The notes under the pieces were generated by a model. That model did no database searches. It was not told the DNA's origin and was given only the letters and a program-made list of their open reading frames with translations. This document shows, in pieces, positions 18,127 through 30,900 of a DNA stretch of 64,000 bases (positions are counted from its first letter, which is position 1; each line of letters begins with the position of its first letter). The position numbers and the translations under genes were made by a program. Location of the stretch: NCBI GenBank assembly GCA_946894095.1, contig OX335642.1:21463021-21527020 (forward strand), given 5' to 3'. The DNA comes from Incurvaria masculella (Eukaryota; Arthropoda; Insecta; Lepidoptera; Incurvariidae).

Positions 18127-18904
18127 TCAGTCTATGACGACGTAGGGCAGCGCGACGAGGTCGGAGGAGAGGCGCGCCGCCTCGTGCCACTCGGCGAAGT
18201 GTGCGTCGCGCACGGGCCGGCCGAGCGCGTCGCGCTCCGTCGCCGCAGCCGCCGCCGCGAGCGCGTCCGCCAGGGCGCGCGCGTCCGCCGCCGCCGCCAG
18301 CGGCACGAGCGGCGCGCGCGCCGCGCCCGCGTAGCTCCACGCGGCGGCGGCGCGCGCGCGCTCGCAGCATGCGTACAGCGACCGCCCGTCGATCTCCACT
18401 TTCGCGCGCTCCACGGTCCGGTGCTGCGGAGGCTCCTCGTCGACCTCGCTCGCCGCCGTCTCCGCCTCCTCCGCCGCCTCCGCCTCCTCCGCCACCTCCG
18501 CTCGCTCCGTCTTCTCTTCGTCGGGCGGCTTTAACCGCTCGGCTGGAGAATTGGTTCCTAAACTAACAGGCTTAAAATTTATTTCACTATCTAGAATTTT
18601 GGACTCGTCGACCCCCCTGGGAGCTTCTTCCGACTTCATCGACACATCGTTGTCCTCCACGTCGAAGCCTTCGATCCGATCTCGGGCTTCGACCTCCTCC
18701 ATTTCTTCGTCTTCGCTGTGCGGCTCCGCCTTGGGTAGATCGCGGAGGGGTGACGCGGCGAGGGGGTAGGGCCGGGGCGGCGGCGGGGTTGGGGGCGCGG
18801 GCGGCGGCGGCGGCGACGGAGCGAACTCGTCGATGCGCAGCCACGGGCACAGATCCACGCGAGAAAAGTTCTTGGAACAGTAATCGTCCGCGTAATCCAG
18901 GTAC
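18127..18904 (-). CDS. MED26: MED26 terminal exon
   Basis: Acceptor TTTTTTTCAG, stop TGA at 18129-18127. Encodes YLDYADDYCSKNFSRVDLCP, WLRIDEF, a Pro-rich run, a long acidic Glu-rich stretch (RAEVAEEAEAAEEAETAASE), an Ala-rich helix-like part and the terminal EWHEAARLSSDLVALPYVVI followed by Asp. The last part is the Mediator-binding C-terminal domain by family knowledge. Very GC-rich, which makes long open frames on the other strand. Confidence 0.93.
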
Positions 18905-21900
18905 CTGAAAAAAATATTTAATTTCTTAGTTGTTTGTGTTTATACTATTTATTTTGTTCGGACTTTAACCGCTTAGCAGTTATGTCAGCCCCATAAAGCC
19001 TTTTATCTTTAATACTAGACTTTAATCAGAGTTTCTCAGTGTCAGTGGCTGCTTCAATCCATAAATGTTCTGTGCTCTCTTGCGCTTTGGACAACATTAC
19101 GATACTGAATGTGTTGAAATAGGCATCCAATAGCCTCACTGTAGCCCAGCCTGGTCAACTAAACACGATGTTTAAAAAAAGAAACAGTTTACAGAAAAGG
19201 TAGCAAATGGTGTTTCACTGAGACCTTTCCCTTTGTAAAATAAACAAGGTTACGTAAGCGTAAACACAAATATAGGAAAAACCAGATGTCAATATAAGAG
19301 TCTGTCGGCTGTAGACGCCCTCCACAAAGCATACAGTACAGTCCTTACAATAAGATACAGTAACTTAATAAAATCTTCATTTAAAAATAAGACATATTGA
19401 TACATAAGCTTGTACCTATTTCATAAGCATTTCGTGTAATAATAATGGAGAGTATTTTAGTAAATTATATTATTGGACCGTGGCCATATCCCATGAAGCG
19501 GCTCAGGCGAGAGAGGCGAGGTAGGTTCACCTGTAGAGCGGCACGACGCTGGCAAAGAGCCCGGGCGCGTCCGGGGCGACGGGCGCGCGCACGGCGTGCG
19601 GATGCGGCGCGGGCGGCGCGCGCGTGCCGTTGACGCCCGCCACCTGCGCGTTGTGTAGCGCGTGCACGTGCAGCGGCTCCGGTACCAGCCGGCGCGCCGC
19701 CGGGCAAGACCCCCCTTCCCCGCCCTCCTCCTCCGCGTCTGTATGCATGCACTTTGTTAGCACTCGCGCTCCCGGAAATGTATGAGAGTATCTAAATACC
19801 TCCCCATGAGCATTATTAGACGGCAATGCCTAGGAACGCGGACAGCCTCAGTGTGCTGTGTGTAACGTGCTGTTATTAGTTTGGGCCAATGCCCATTTTG
19901 GACTGTAAGTGGTTTCAGTCCTTAGGAGTAATCTAAACATGGCAAAAGCATGGAGGTGAAGAAATAACAGGAGAACGAATGGAACTACAAAAATTGCCTT
20001 ATCACAATTGTGCCGCGGGGGGCGTGTCATTTTGACAGAACCTGCGGCCATTTTAGTCTTGCGTCGCTAGCTGTCGCGGGCGAGTTTGACGTAAGATCGA
20101 ATTGTAATTGAATATGCCGTCGTGCACTTAGGTCGTGCATTGTAAAATGATGCATAAACAACTTGACGAGACATAAAAACATTCAGGAATATAATATTAC
20201 CTGTAAGTATACGCTAAATATTCGATATAGTGGATATTTCACTTGAAAACATTTCTATGGGGATGGTGTTATGCCATCAATCAACACGAACTCAAAATAA
20301 TCTCAATTCGCTACCTATTTTCATTTCTTTGCAGAATTCCTCTATTTAGCCAGAAATAGATATTATATAGCATGAAAGTAGTATGTCTGTCTGTGTTTTG
20401 TATGTCTGTATGTTATTTGCACGAACCAGCCTAAAATAAAACTCTTACTTGAATATACATAAGTCTGAATATGCGCGATAAAATGTTAACCTAATATATT
20501 TTTTTACAAAAAAGTTGTACCTTATATTGATGAAATGATATTTGACGAATATTTAAAAGATAATTGCGTATTTGTAGCAAACAGTGCCAACTTATTTTGG
20601 TAAACATTTTGAAAAATTTGGCTTCCATCATTAAGACAAAATATAATAAAAATACGCTTATGAAAAGCCATTGAGGACTTGAATGGGCACTCTGCTTGGA
20701 GCACTCAAATAACGCAAGTCTATACGATATTTACGTAAAGTTCAAGGTCAAGATAATTACGTAAAGTTAGTACCAGAGTGGGCAGTCTGAGTTCTCACCG
20801 AAATTGGCGTTTACGGCAAACCGATCGACTGGCGTTTTCTCCAAACTCCATACAAGTTTTTACTAGATATTCTGTGGTTTTACTTCTTCAAGCTGTCAAA
20901 GTCAAACGCGGACTTCCGATTTGTATGAAAACGCAGAGTGGACGTAAACCGCAACGTCGACGTATTTACGGCAACGTTGAGTAAGCTGTCAAATCAAGCT
21001 CGGACTCGCAAATGTTAGTTCGCTTAACGCCCGCTGCGCGCGCTCTTCAATTTCTCCATACATTTGAAAACGCCAGTCGATCGGTTTGCCGTAACGCCAA
21101 TTTAGGTGACAACTTAGACTACCGGCTCTGAAAGGAGTGCGCCTGTACCGGAATCACTAACAAAAAAACCGGCCAAGTGCGAGTCGGACTCGTACACAAA
21201 GGGTTCCGTACCATCTTACATGATTTCACCCAAAAAATCACGTAAGGGGGCTCCCCTTTAATTTTTAATATTTCAAAATGTTTGCTATTTGTTGTTATAG
21301 CGGCCATAAATATACACAATCTGTGAAAATTTCAACTATTTACCTATTATTGTTAATGAGATACGGCCCTGTAATAGACGGACGGTCGGAGGGACAGACG
21401 GGCGGATGGATGGACGGACAGCAAAGGCTTAGTATTGGGGTTTCGTTGGCACCCTTCGGGTACGGAACCGTAATAAAACCGAATTCAAACACTAAGAAGT
21501 GGAAAATAACACCCATTTTTGGGTCGGTGACATACTGGTGTTATTCTTTGGTTGGTTGGCACCGACCCCAAAAATCGGGTATTTTCCACTTTTTAGTGTT
21601 TGATGTCGGTTAAAAACTAAAACTATAATTATGTTGATTGATTGATTGATTTGAATTAAGGCCTCTCTGTCCTATTTTTAGAAAATTTTGCCAGTGTCCA
21701 GTTAGGCTTAAATACGGGATTAGTGCTACATTGGCGCATTTAACAGAGAATGCATTTCACACACTTACGTATATTTGTTAGTCATTGTCTTTTCTCGCTA
21801 TAAATTCTGATGAAACAGCATTTCTTCAGAATAAATCTTTGAATTAATGCAGGGATGGTAATCTTAGATGAAAAAGAATGGATACGGTACCTCCATACTG

Positions 21901-24900
21901 ACGATAGTTCAAAAGCGTTCCTATTTTTTTAAAAACTCACACACCTATACTTTTACATGCACACCTAACTCTAATACGTAAAGGGTAATAGAGCAGGACC
22001 ATGGTATAAGGAAATGCATCATGCGAAAAAGTGACAAATAGATTCATCTAATCGCGGAAGAATGAAATGAGACAACAATTTTCTTAAATTGAATTAGTTA
22101 TAGCATGAGAAAAAGGGATGGTGACATTTCTGACTTCTGGTCGTAGATATGGTGCAAAATTCATGCTAATCCATCATGACACATCAACGATGCGCGCATG
22201 CTAAGCCCTTTGACCAGAATGGCGCGTCAAAACTAAATGAAAAATGAAAGTGAAAACGGCAGGGTTGCCAAAAATGATCACAAAAATAAATAACAATATA
22301 TTGTATTGTACATTAAAATATTAAGGTTCCTATTTAGTGATAGTGGTCAGAACAAGTAGTACCATGATTATATAGTTAACAAGGCATCAAAAAATATTTT
22401 CGCCAATTTGCAAGCGGGAAAATGAAAAAAAGATTAATGGAATCATTCTTTAAACCATCGATTTTCTGAGTAAAAATCATCGATATTAAGGGCCTGGTAC
22501 TAGCCAAATCGCAAAGTTAGACGAGGCACCCCAAGTAAACTAACTAAGTCTGACGATTATAAGTGTCATCCTTACAATATATGATTCCTTGTCTAGGAAT
22601 CGAATGATTTTCGTTAATGTATGTTTCCTTTTTCTATACAAAATACATTGCGGAAACGGTGTCCATTTCCGAACTTTTTTGACTAAATGTAGAAATCTAA
22701 AAGCAAATGGAATTTTTTGTTTATGCATATATGCTGTTTTTGCTTATATCTAGAAATCGAATGACTTTCAGATTTCTAATGAGAAAAATCAACTTTTTTT
22801 ATTTTTATTATTATTTAAATAAATGATGGAATAAAAAAATATTAACAATACATTATCAGTCTGGAGTTCTATTTGGATTTGCTGAAGCGTTTCACTACAT
22901 ATTATTACATTTGTTAAAAAGTGCATTTGTATGGCGCGAGTAGTTGGCTAGTCCTAGCGCCTTAAGGATAAATTAATAAAGTTGAATATACACAATTTGT
23001 AAATATTGAAATCATAAAATAAAATAAACACAAAGAAGGAATCATTAATGTATTGCAAGTATGGGTCAAACATTGCAAAACAAATAATATTGATTATTCT
23101 TGAATTGTCCATGTTTGCATTTTATGCATTTAAAAATTTCGTTCAATGCGTTTTAGATGCTAAAAAATTGTCCAAATAATAGTCAGTACAGTGTTATGTA
23201 AAACCTTTTGATGATTATTGCCGTTCGCCGTAAATGTGTGATGGTATTTTGATAAACCACTAAGTTCTTTCTTTTTACATTTTTTTTAATTTCCTTCAAA
23301 TAGGTTCAGTTTATTACGCTTTTGTCCATTTCTCGCGGCTTTAATCCCCGGATTGGTTTTATGTATATGATAAAGGTTTACATTTACATATTTGTCAATA
23401 ATAGCCCGAAGAAGATGGAGTCTATGATAAAATGTAGCAGTTTGAAGAAATGAATACTCATTCAATGACAAAAGGACATTTGAGCCAAGAAACGACTTGA
23501 GAATTTTAATCTTTATGGAAACGAGCTGTCTGTCACATGTAAAATTTTGACCAATTTCAAGGATGTACCTTTTTATCACAGCCTCAGAACTAAGACATAT
23601 TATACAAACATCCTAAACGACATTATAAAAAATAATAAAAAGTACGTAGACTATTGTTTTGTGGCAGCCCTACTTGTTTTTAAAATAAAATTTAGTTCAA
23701 TATATAATACTGAAATGAAAACAAAAATAAAAATCGAACTGACAATTTAAGTTTGCTTGTGTCCACCCTATTTGCGCCTTTACAACACATAAAAGGTTTC
23801 AGGTCAACTAAACTAAAAATATACTGAATATGCTTGTACTTACACATGGAATGTGATTCCATTGCTCTTGATGTGCTTATTAGTGTTATTTCGACATTTG
23901 TCAACCACACAAGACATTTTGAAGGCATTTTGTTGATATTTTGAAATCTTGCCCAACTGACGCGCATGGATTGACGTTTGACACCGACTGACAGCATATG
24001 AGCTGACTGAGCGTATTTTTGACGGACCGTAAAATTTGTTTAGTCCCCTATCCATTCCTTTTTCATCTAAGATGGTAATCAGATTTTGAAAAAACCTTTT
24101 TCTGATTATTTTCAAAACCTGATTACCTAACTAGCTTCAAATTCAATTGTAGCTGAAACTCAAATTAATGAAATAACGGTCAAGTCGTATCCATTACATA
24201 CAGAAAATTATCGAATTCAGGCAGTTTACAAACTTTACATAATTGTTTAATAAAAAAACCGAAGTCACAAACCCAATATACATAGGCTAATTGGAGATTC
24301 TCTTTCATTATTTTCTAATTAAGATGTGTTACATATACATATAAGAACATGCAAATAAAACACCTTTTCAAAATATTTGTTTGTAATTCACTATTTCAGA
24401 AAAGTAATTACGAACAACAATTTACATCCATCCATGGACAAATGGATGGATGTTTTCATCCCGCTCAGCGCCGCGGCATTACCCCCATCTTCACTTGCCA
24501 CCACGTTGCTCTAATGAGCAATATTTTTGCTAATTTTTGCAAATATATTATTTGTTGGCTATGGTTTGCATAACATCTTTCTAACTCATGTAGTTTTCAA
24601 TGGGTTTGACGGCCGGATTCAGCCAGTATTTATTAGATATTTTTGACTCGGCACTCGCTGTCATCATCACGAATGCGGAATGACGTAACGACCATCTGGT
24701 TTATTAAAAAATAATTCTTATCTTTATCGGTTTAACTAGCAATTTGGGAGACTTCAAATTGGATTTTTCTCCGTTTTCATCATTGCGCTACAAATTTGTA
24801 CGGCAATAAAATGTTGTAAGTTGCGTTACGTCATTTTTTGCGCGCTCGTTGTATGGACGTTATTTCTCCAGTTATTTCTTCACCTCCATGGGCAAAAGAT

Positions 24901-27900
24901 AATAAAATATCGGATGCGTACTTTAAGATTGGATAACGAAATAGGCAAGTTCATTTAGCGTCAACTGTTGCACTTTTTATGTTGTATAGCTTCTCAGTAT
25001 TTTTAGTGAAAATTTCTTTAGTACCATTGTAATTTTAAACTCGATGAAACGAAAAAGCAACTGGAAAGAGTGACAAAAACATGCATCTATAGAATTTAGC
25101 CTGCAAGAGAATGAAATAAAATTGTATTTATACTGTAATGTGTAATTGTATGTAAGAGCACTGTATTATACACTGCTCTTGAACGGTTTAAGAAGCGTCC
25201 TCTGCTTGACCTTAAAAATGTCAGGTTGACGTTTCAATTCCTTCAAAATAGGGACTTTTGTTGACTGCAATATGGCTACCATTAATGTCTAAGTCGGTAT
25301 CAGCAGGGCAGGTGCCGCTCTTCTAAGTATAGTTTGTGCCTGCACAGCAACCGCCAACCTCCCTCGCAGCCGTTGCAACTGATGGCCGGCTCCGCACCGC
25401 ACTGCACCGTCAAAATAAGCCAGCACAGAACGTGCTTGGAAGAACCGTCGCCTCCGCAGCCGTGAGGTAGCTGAGCCGTGGGGTAGCTGAGCCGTGGGAG
25501 AGCTGAGCCCGGGAGCGCTGCCCCGGGCCCAGCTGCCTAGGTCCGCAACACGAGCGCCGCCGGTGACATCACGCATTAACATCGCCGCTGCACCGACGTC
25601 AAGGTTTCGACCCCGACGACTGGCCGCCCTCCGGGCGGCCCGAACCTCCCGCCGGCGGTGGGGCGGCAGTTGCTCGACAAGCGGAAACGCGGTCACCCTG
25701 GTCTATGTCGGCGTTCTTCGGCGACCCCGAACCCGGCAACCCGCAGATAGGGTGATCCGTCGCTAACAGTTACCTTCTCCGCACGTGCACTCGGGGTAGG
25801 GCTCCTCGTCGGGCGGCGGCGGCGGTGTGGGCGGGCGCGGGGAGGGGGAGGGGGAGGCGGAGGCGCGAGGCGACTCGCCGCCGTTGCGCAGCGGCGACGG
25901 AACGCCGCACACCTCAACTGCAACCAGACACGCATAGCATATACAATGTTATTCAAATAAGAATAGGATGGGCTCGTGACTAACTTCACTCAAATTAGCG
26001 TGGAAAAGTACGGTTCGGCACGTCCGAATGGGTTTACACAGGAAACATTCGCTTCAATATGAAAGGAAGCCTGACGCTCTTTTCTATTCTTTAGAATCGA
26101 GGTTCGATCCGAGTATGTGCGTGTTTTTTTTTTTATATTATTATTGATAGGCTAGCAGCTTTAAGCTGATGCGCCTATATCACAACACTTATTTATTTAT
26201 TTATTATAATTTTTTTATTTTTATTTTATATGATTGTCCAATTTATTTTTGAAGGAATTTACGGAGACAGCGTTTACAACTTCACTGGGAAGACTGTTCC
26301 AAGATTCTACCACTCTGTTGGCAAGAAAGTGTCATCGAGGGTTCTGCTTCGACCGATTGTGATACAGCTTTTTTGAGTGTCCTCTCAAGTTTTTAGTATT
26401 AGCAAGGGTGAACATATCTTGTAGATTGGTAGAGTTGTAAGAAGAGTTGAGAATTTTAAATGTTTCAATAAGATCTCTCCGTTCTCTTCGTTCTTGTAGA
26501 GTGGTGAGGCCAAGCTTGTCCAGCCGGGTTTCGTAACTTTGATATTTCAGTGTAGTTGGCATTTTTGTAGCTCTACGTTGTACTCGTTCCAGCAGGTCAA
26601 TATCTTTCTTGAAGTAGGGACTCCAGATCTGGTATGCATACTCCCACATAGGTCGCACATATGTTTTATAAAGCTTTAGGAAAAGCTCAGGGGTTATATG
26701 GGAGAAAGCTTTGTTTATGGTATACAGCAATGAGTTTACAGAGTTTACAGCATGCGTTTGCATTTCCTTGTTTTGCAGTGACAGCGACACTAGACAAAAC
26801 ACGAATCTACACAGTGCAAGATGATGCCAATCACAGAATACACAGTACACGAGTAGGGGGCCTGCACTTTTTGTGGCTATCTGTTTTCTGTGTATTTATA
26901 TGTGGTTAGTTTGTGTCGGGTGTCCTCTAAAGTGCCACAATTTCATTGTTTTGTTGCTTAATTTTGTTTGTTATCGCGTAATCGAGTGTTATTTGAATCT
27001 CTATTTTTCAAATAAATATTAAGTTAATTAATATGTTTGTTTACATCTTCACTGTTGTTCGACATATTATTTTACATTTAAGGATAAACAGTGTTCTGCT
27101 TACTTATTTATTTAGTGGACGAAACATCGAGCTAAATAAGTTAGCTGAACACTGTTTATCCGTAAATGTAAAATACTGCCGAAAACCGACATCGTCACAC
27201 TGGAGACACAGGCGTAAATTTAGTAAAAGGCGTAACTGACCGGGCGGCTCCGGCGACTCGATGAGCTGCACATCAGGCGAGGAGGGCGCGGAGTTCGCGG
27301 TGGACGCAAAGGAGGTGGCAAGAGGAGACAGCGCAGGCCCGCGCGACTGGATCGCCTCCAGGAGCTCCTGCGTTGTCTTCACCTGTACACACCCGCACAT
27401 GTACACATACACAAACAGCACTAAACATGGAACTCTTCGAAAGGAAATTATAATTATTAGAGGAAAACACCCAAAAGTGTCATGGGGGCGATTTGAATAA
27501 AAATAAAAACAGTGAAATTAGATTTTTTAAAAAAATCTCCATGGTAATAGAACTTGTTAATTTTGCGAAAAAGAATGTCATCTGTAATATTGCACCAGCC
27601 ATTCCCTGAACGATAGTTCCGTTCATGTATGAGATAAGAAGCGTTCTTGGAGACCCCAAGACTATTCCCAAATGAGAGGTAGGAGGTAGAGAGGTGTATG
27701 GGTGAGTGTACCTTCTTAGATCCGGCCGGCGGCATCTTGTGTATGAGCGTCGAGTAGGCGTCGAGCTGCGGCTTGCGGCAGCCGTTGCGGCGCGCGGGCG
27801 GTGCGGGGTAAACGGGCGGCGCGGCGGCGGCGGCGGGAGGAGACGCGCCGTTGCGGGCGCCCCACGCCTCCGCCGCCCCAGCCCCCACCCCCACCCCCAC

Positions 27901-30900
27901 CCCCACCTCCGCCGCCACAGACTCGGAGCCCGCGCGGCTGTGTCCCCTGCTCACGACAACACAAACCCATCAGCGGTCTGGGGGTTGAACTCCATTTAGC
28001 CCGAGAATTAAAGCGAATTATCATTGGTGCGAAGCGAAGCCAGCCTGAACACGAAAATGCTAAGCTATACATGACCGAACTTGTAGGAAAACAATTTGCT
28101 ATGTATTTAACAAAGGTGTATTCAGTTCAGTTACAATAAAACTTTAAGGTGAGTGAACGTTTTAAAAATACCTTCATGTTTGAATTAAACGCCACTCGTT
28201 TGCACTTTCAATGATATGACGTCACATATGCTAACGGTGCTCACACTTTCAAGGTAGTGCAGAGTGAGAATTATCAAACAACTGTCAACTTTGACATTTC
28301 TCAGCAGCAAGGCAAACTGCGTGTGTCAGTTTAAAACATAGACCTAGCATAGCGCACTGTGCTTACAAGATAAACAGAGTGTGGGAGTGAGACGGCAACT
28401 CAAGTACCACTATCGCGAATTAGAGAGATATAGAGATAAAATATCTACCCAATGAAACAACGCCACGATCATGCAATATGAAATGATTTTTTGTTAAATA
28501 TATTTGATTTGTTTAGTTTTCCTTAAAGAAAGCATTTGCATGCATGCAAGACCTGTGCATTTATATATTGTTAAGTGAATGGGCGTAATACACTCGGAAA
28601 AATACCCTTTTTCTGGTAAATAAGGGGTGATCCAATGATCAAATTTATTAACTGTTCCTCATTATTTCAAAGCAAAAGTTAAAAAAACTTCAGATCATTA
28701 TTTTGAAGCTAGATGGCGATTTAGATATTTTTTTAAGAAAAAAAAATAATTTCAACACATTTTGTATGAAAAAATGTTGTTGACTCTGTGTGTCTTTAAA
28801 TTCCAAGCCTGTGGTTTAAAACGATTGTTTACGTTTTGGTATTACGGCATCCCAAATTATAAGTGTTGTGGACGGTTGGTCTGATATTTGATGACCCAAT
28901 TATTTTTGTCGGAATGCAGTAAAGTGATCTTGGTTTCGCGTGAATAGTCATGGTTCTCCTCACTGGTAACTTTCTACCGAAAAAACATCAATGTCAACAC
29001 AAAAAGTAACAACAAAAACAAGAGAGAGAAACCCAGTTGAAGACTTGTACCCGGATAATATTTATTTACAAAAGCACTTTAGTGATACTATGCTCTAGTC
29101 CGATGGCAGTAAATGAAAGAAGTCCGTAAGGATATCGATATTTTATTAATTAGATTTAAGTTCACTTATATTTAGTCGTATTACATTTAAATTTGTATCA
29201 ATCAAATGGAGTCACAAACACGAGGTCTCAAAGACCGTTCGCGACGAGGTGCATGCGCACCGTCTAGGTCGCTGTTTCAGGAAGACTGTCGAGCCTGTCT
29301 GCGATAGGCACGTATGTCAACGGGTGCGCGGCAGGTAGGGCGAGGGACGAGGTAGCCATGCTCGGGTTACATCCTGCCGGCGCATCAGTGATATATGTGC
29401 CTACCGGCACAATCACAAAAACATGACACTAGTTTGTAGGTTACGTAAAATCTCTTTTCATCGATCGTATAAATATTTTTTATACACAAAAAATATATAT
29501 ATATAGTGATGAATTGAGAAGGGTATGTTCATGTGGTTTGGACACGTCGCAACTTCAGAATTTTTATTTTTTTATTTTATTTTATTTATTTTCAGGCATT
29601 TAACAGCAGTTATGAAATAAGTAAAAAATTATAGTAATTTAATTTATATAAAGCCAATGACAAAATGCCACTAATACAATTGACATATAATAACAACTAC
29701 TCTAACCTAAAAACCTAAACCTAAAGAGTTGCAGACCTGACATGTACATATAAGGTGATTACTAGTGTGTGGGGAGTGAGAGGGTGCGTGTGTGTGTGAG
29801 AATATGTGGGTGAGTGAGTGGGGTTTATGTGAGGGGGCGGTTCAGCTTGAAAAGGACTGTACCGAGAGTGTATTAGGGTGTGCAGAGTGGGGTGTTATAT
29901 TACTTAGAAATTAATGTTTTTGAAATTTGTTTTTTAAAAGAAGATTTAGAGCTACTGAACGGATCAATACTGAATGAAAGTGACCTAATCCAAAATTTCG
30001 AGTTTTTGAGTTATCCTACTAAATCAACCTAAATAAACTTGTTTAATAATCCTATCATTCGAAAACATCCGTATTTGCGCTAGTAAAGGACGCATGCCTC
30101 TTTTCAATAATCAATAACTATAGAAATTTCGTACGCCGCACACTTATTTTGTCCATTGCCAAAATTCTTGAATTTTGGATTAGGTCTCTTTCGCCCTGAA
30201 GGTGCGATGTAGAGCAAATGAGTGACGAAAAAATGACGAAAATGTACCGAACGGAAGTGAGTTGAATTGTCGTGCCCGGGTTTCCTAGGAGGATGCACCA
30301 TGAACAGATTGACGAAGTATTTCGAAAGTTCACTTATGTAGCACTCGTAATCGTAGTGATGTACAAAAAGAAGTTTGTCTGTAGATAAAACCAAAGGAGC
30401 ATGCTGTGATCGAAATTGTATGGCACTCTATAATCTCTGTCTCCCATGCTGCGGAGCGGTGTGATGCCATGTATGTTATTTGTTGGCATTTGGTGTCCAC
30501 AAATCACAGCAATAGTTAGTTTGGTGTTGAGTGTTGATTGGTAGTGGTGCTCACCTCTTCTTCTTGGGTTTCTTGTCCCGTTTCGCTCTCCGGACGTCAG
30601 CGGGGGGCGGCGCGGCCGGAGGAGAGCGCTCCGCTACAGACACATCACCACGCATTAACACATCAACACTCACCTCAATCTCATACTAAACTAATTGTTT
30701 TTTTAATAAAAACAAAACAAAGTCATGAATTTTATCACAAACTGTGCAGTGTGGTGTCTATGGATGATAAGTGAAACATAGATAAAGTGGACTTTGTGAA
30801 ACTGGCTTCTTCGCTTCAATTATTGAACTGACTAATGGCTAATCCTGCCTGAACTATTGGCCATCCATGTCTATTTCCATTGAATAAAAAAAAGATAAAG

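Noticed and set aside
18106..18566. Long plus-strand ORFs rich in Arg and Pro over 18.1-18.6 kb
   Set aside because: Antisense shadows of the GC-rich last MED26 exon, which has phase continuity and the conserved LPYVVID end.
25289..25696. 135-codon minus-strand ORF with Arg/Ala-rich content
   Set aside because: It follows the MED26 exon 10 donor and is not in phase with the gene. High GC explains the open frame. Kept only as a GC-rich block.
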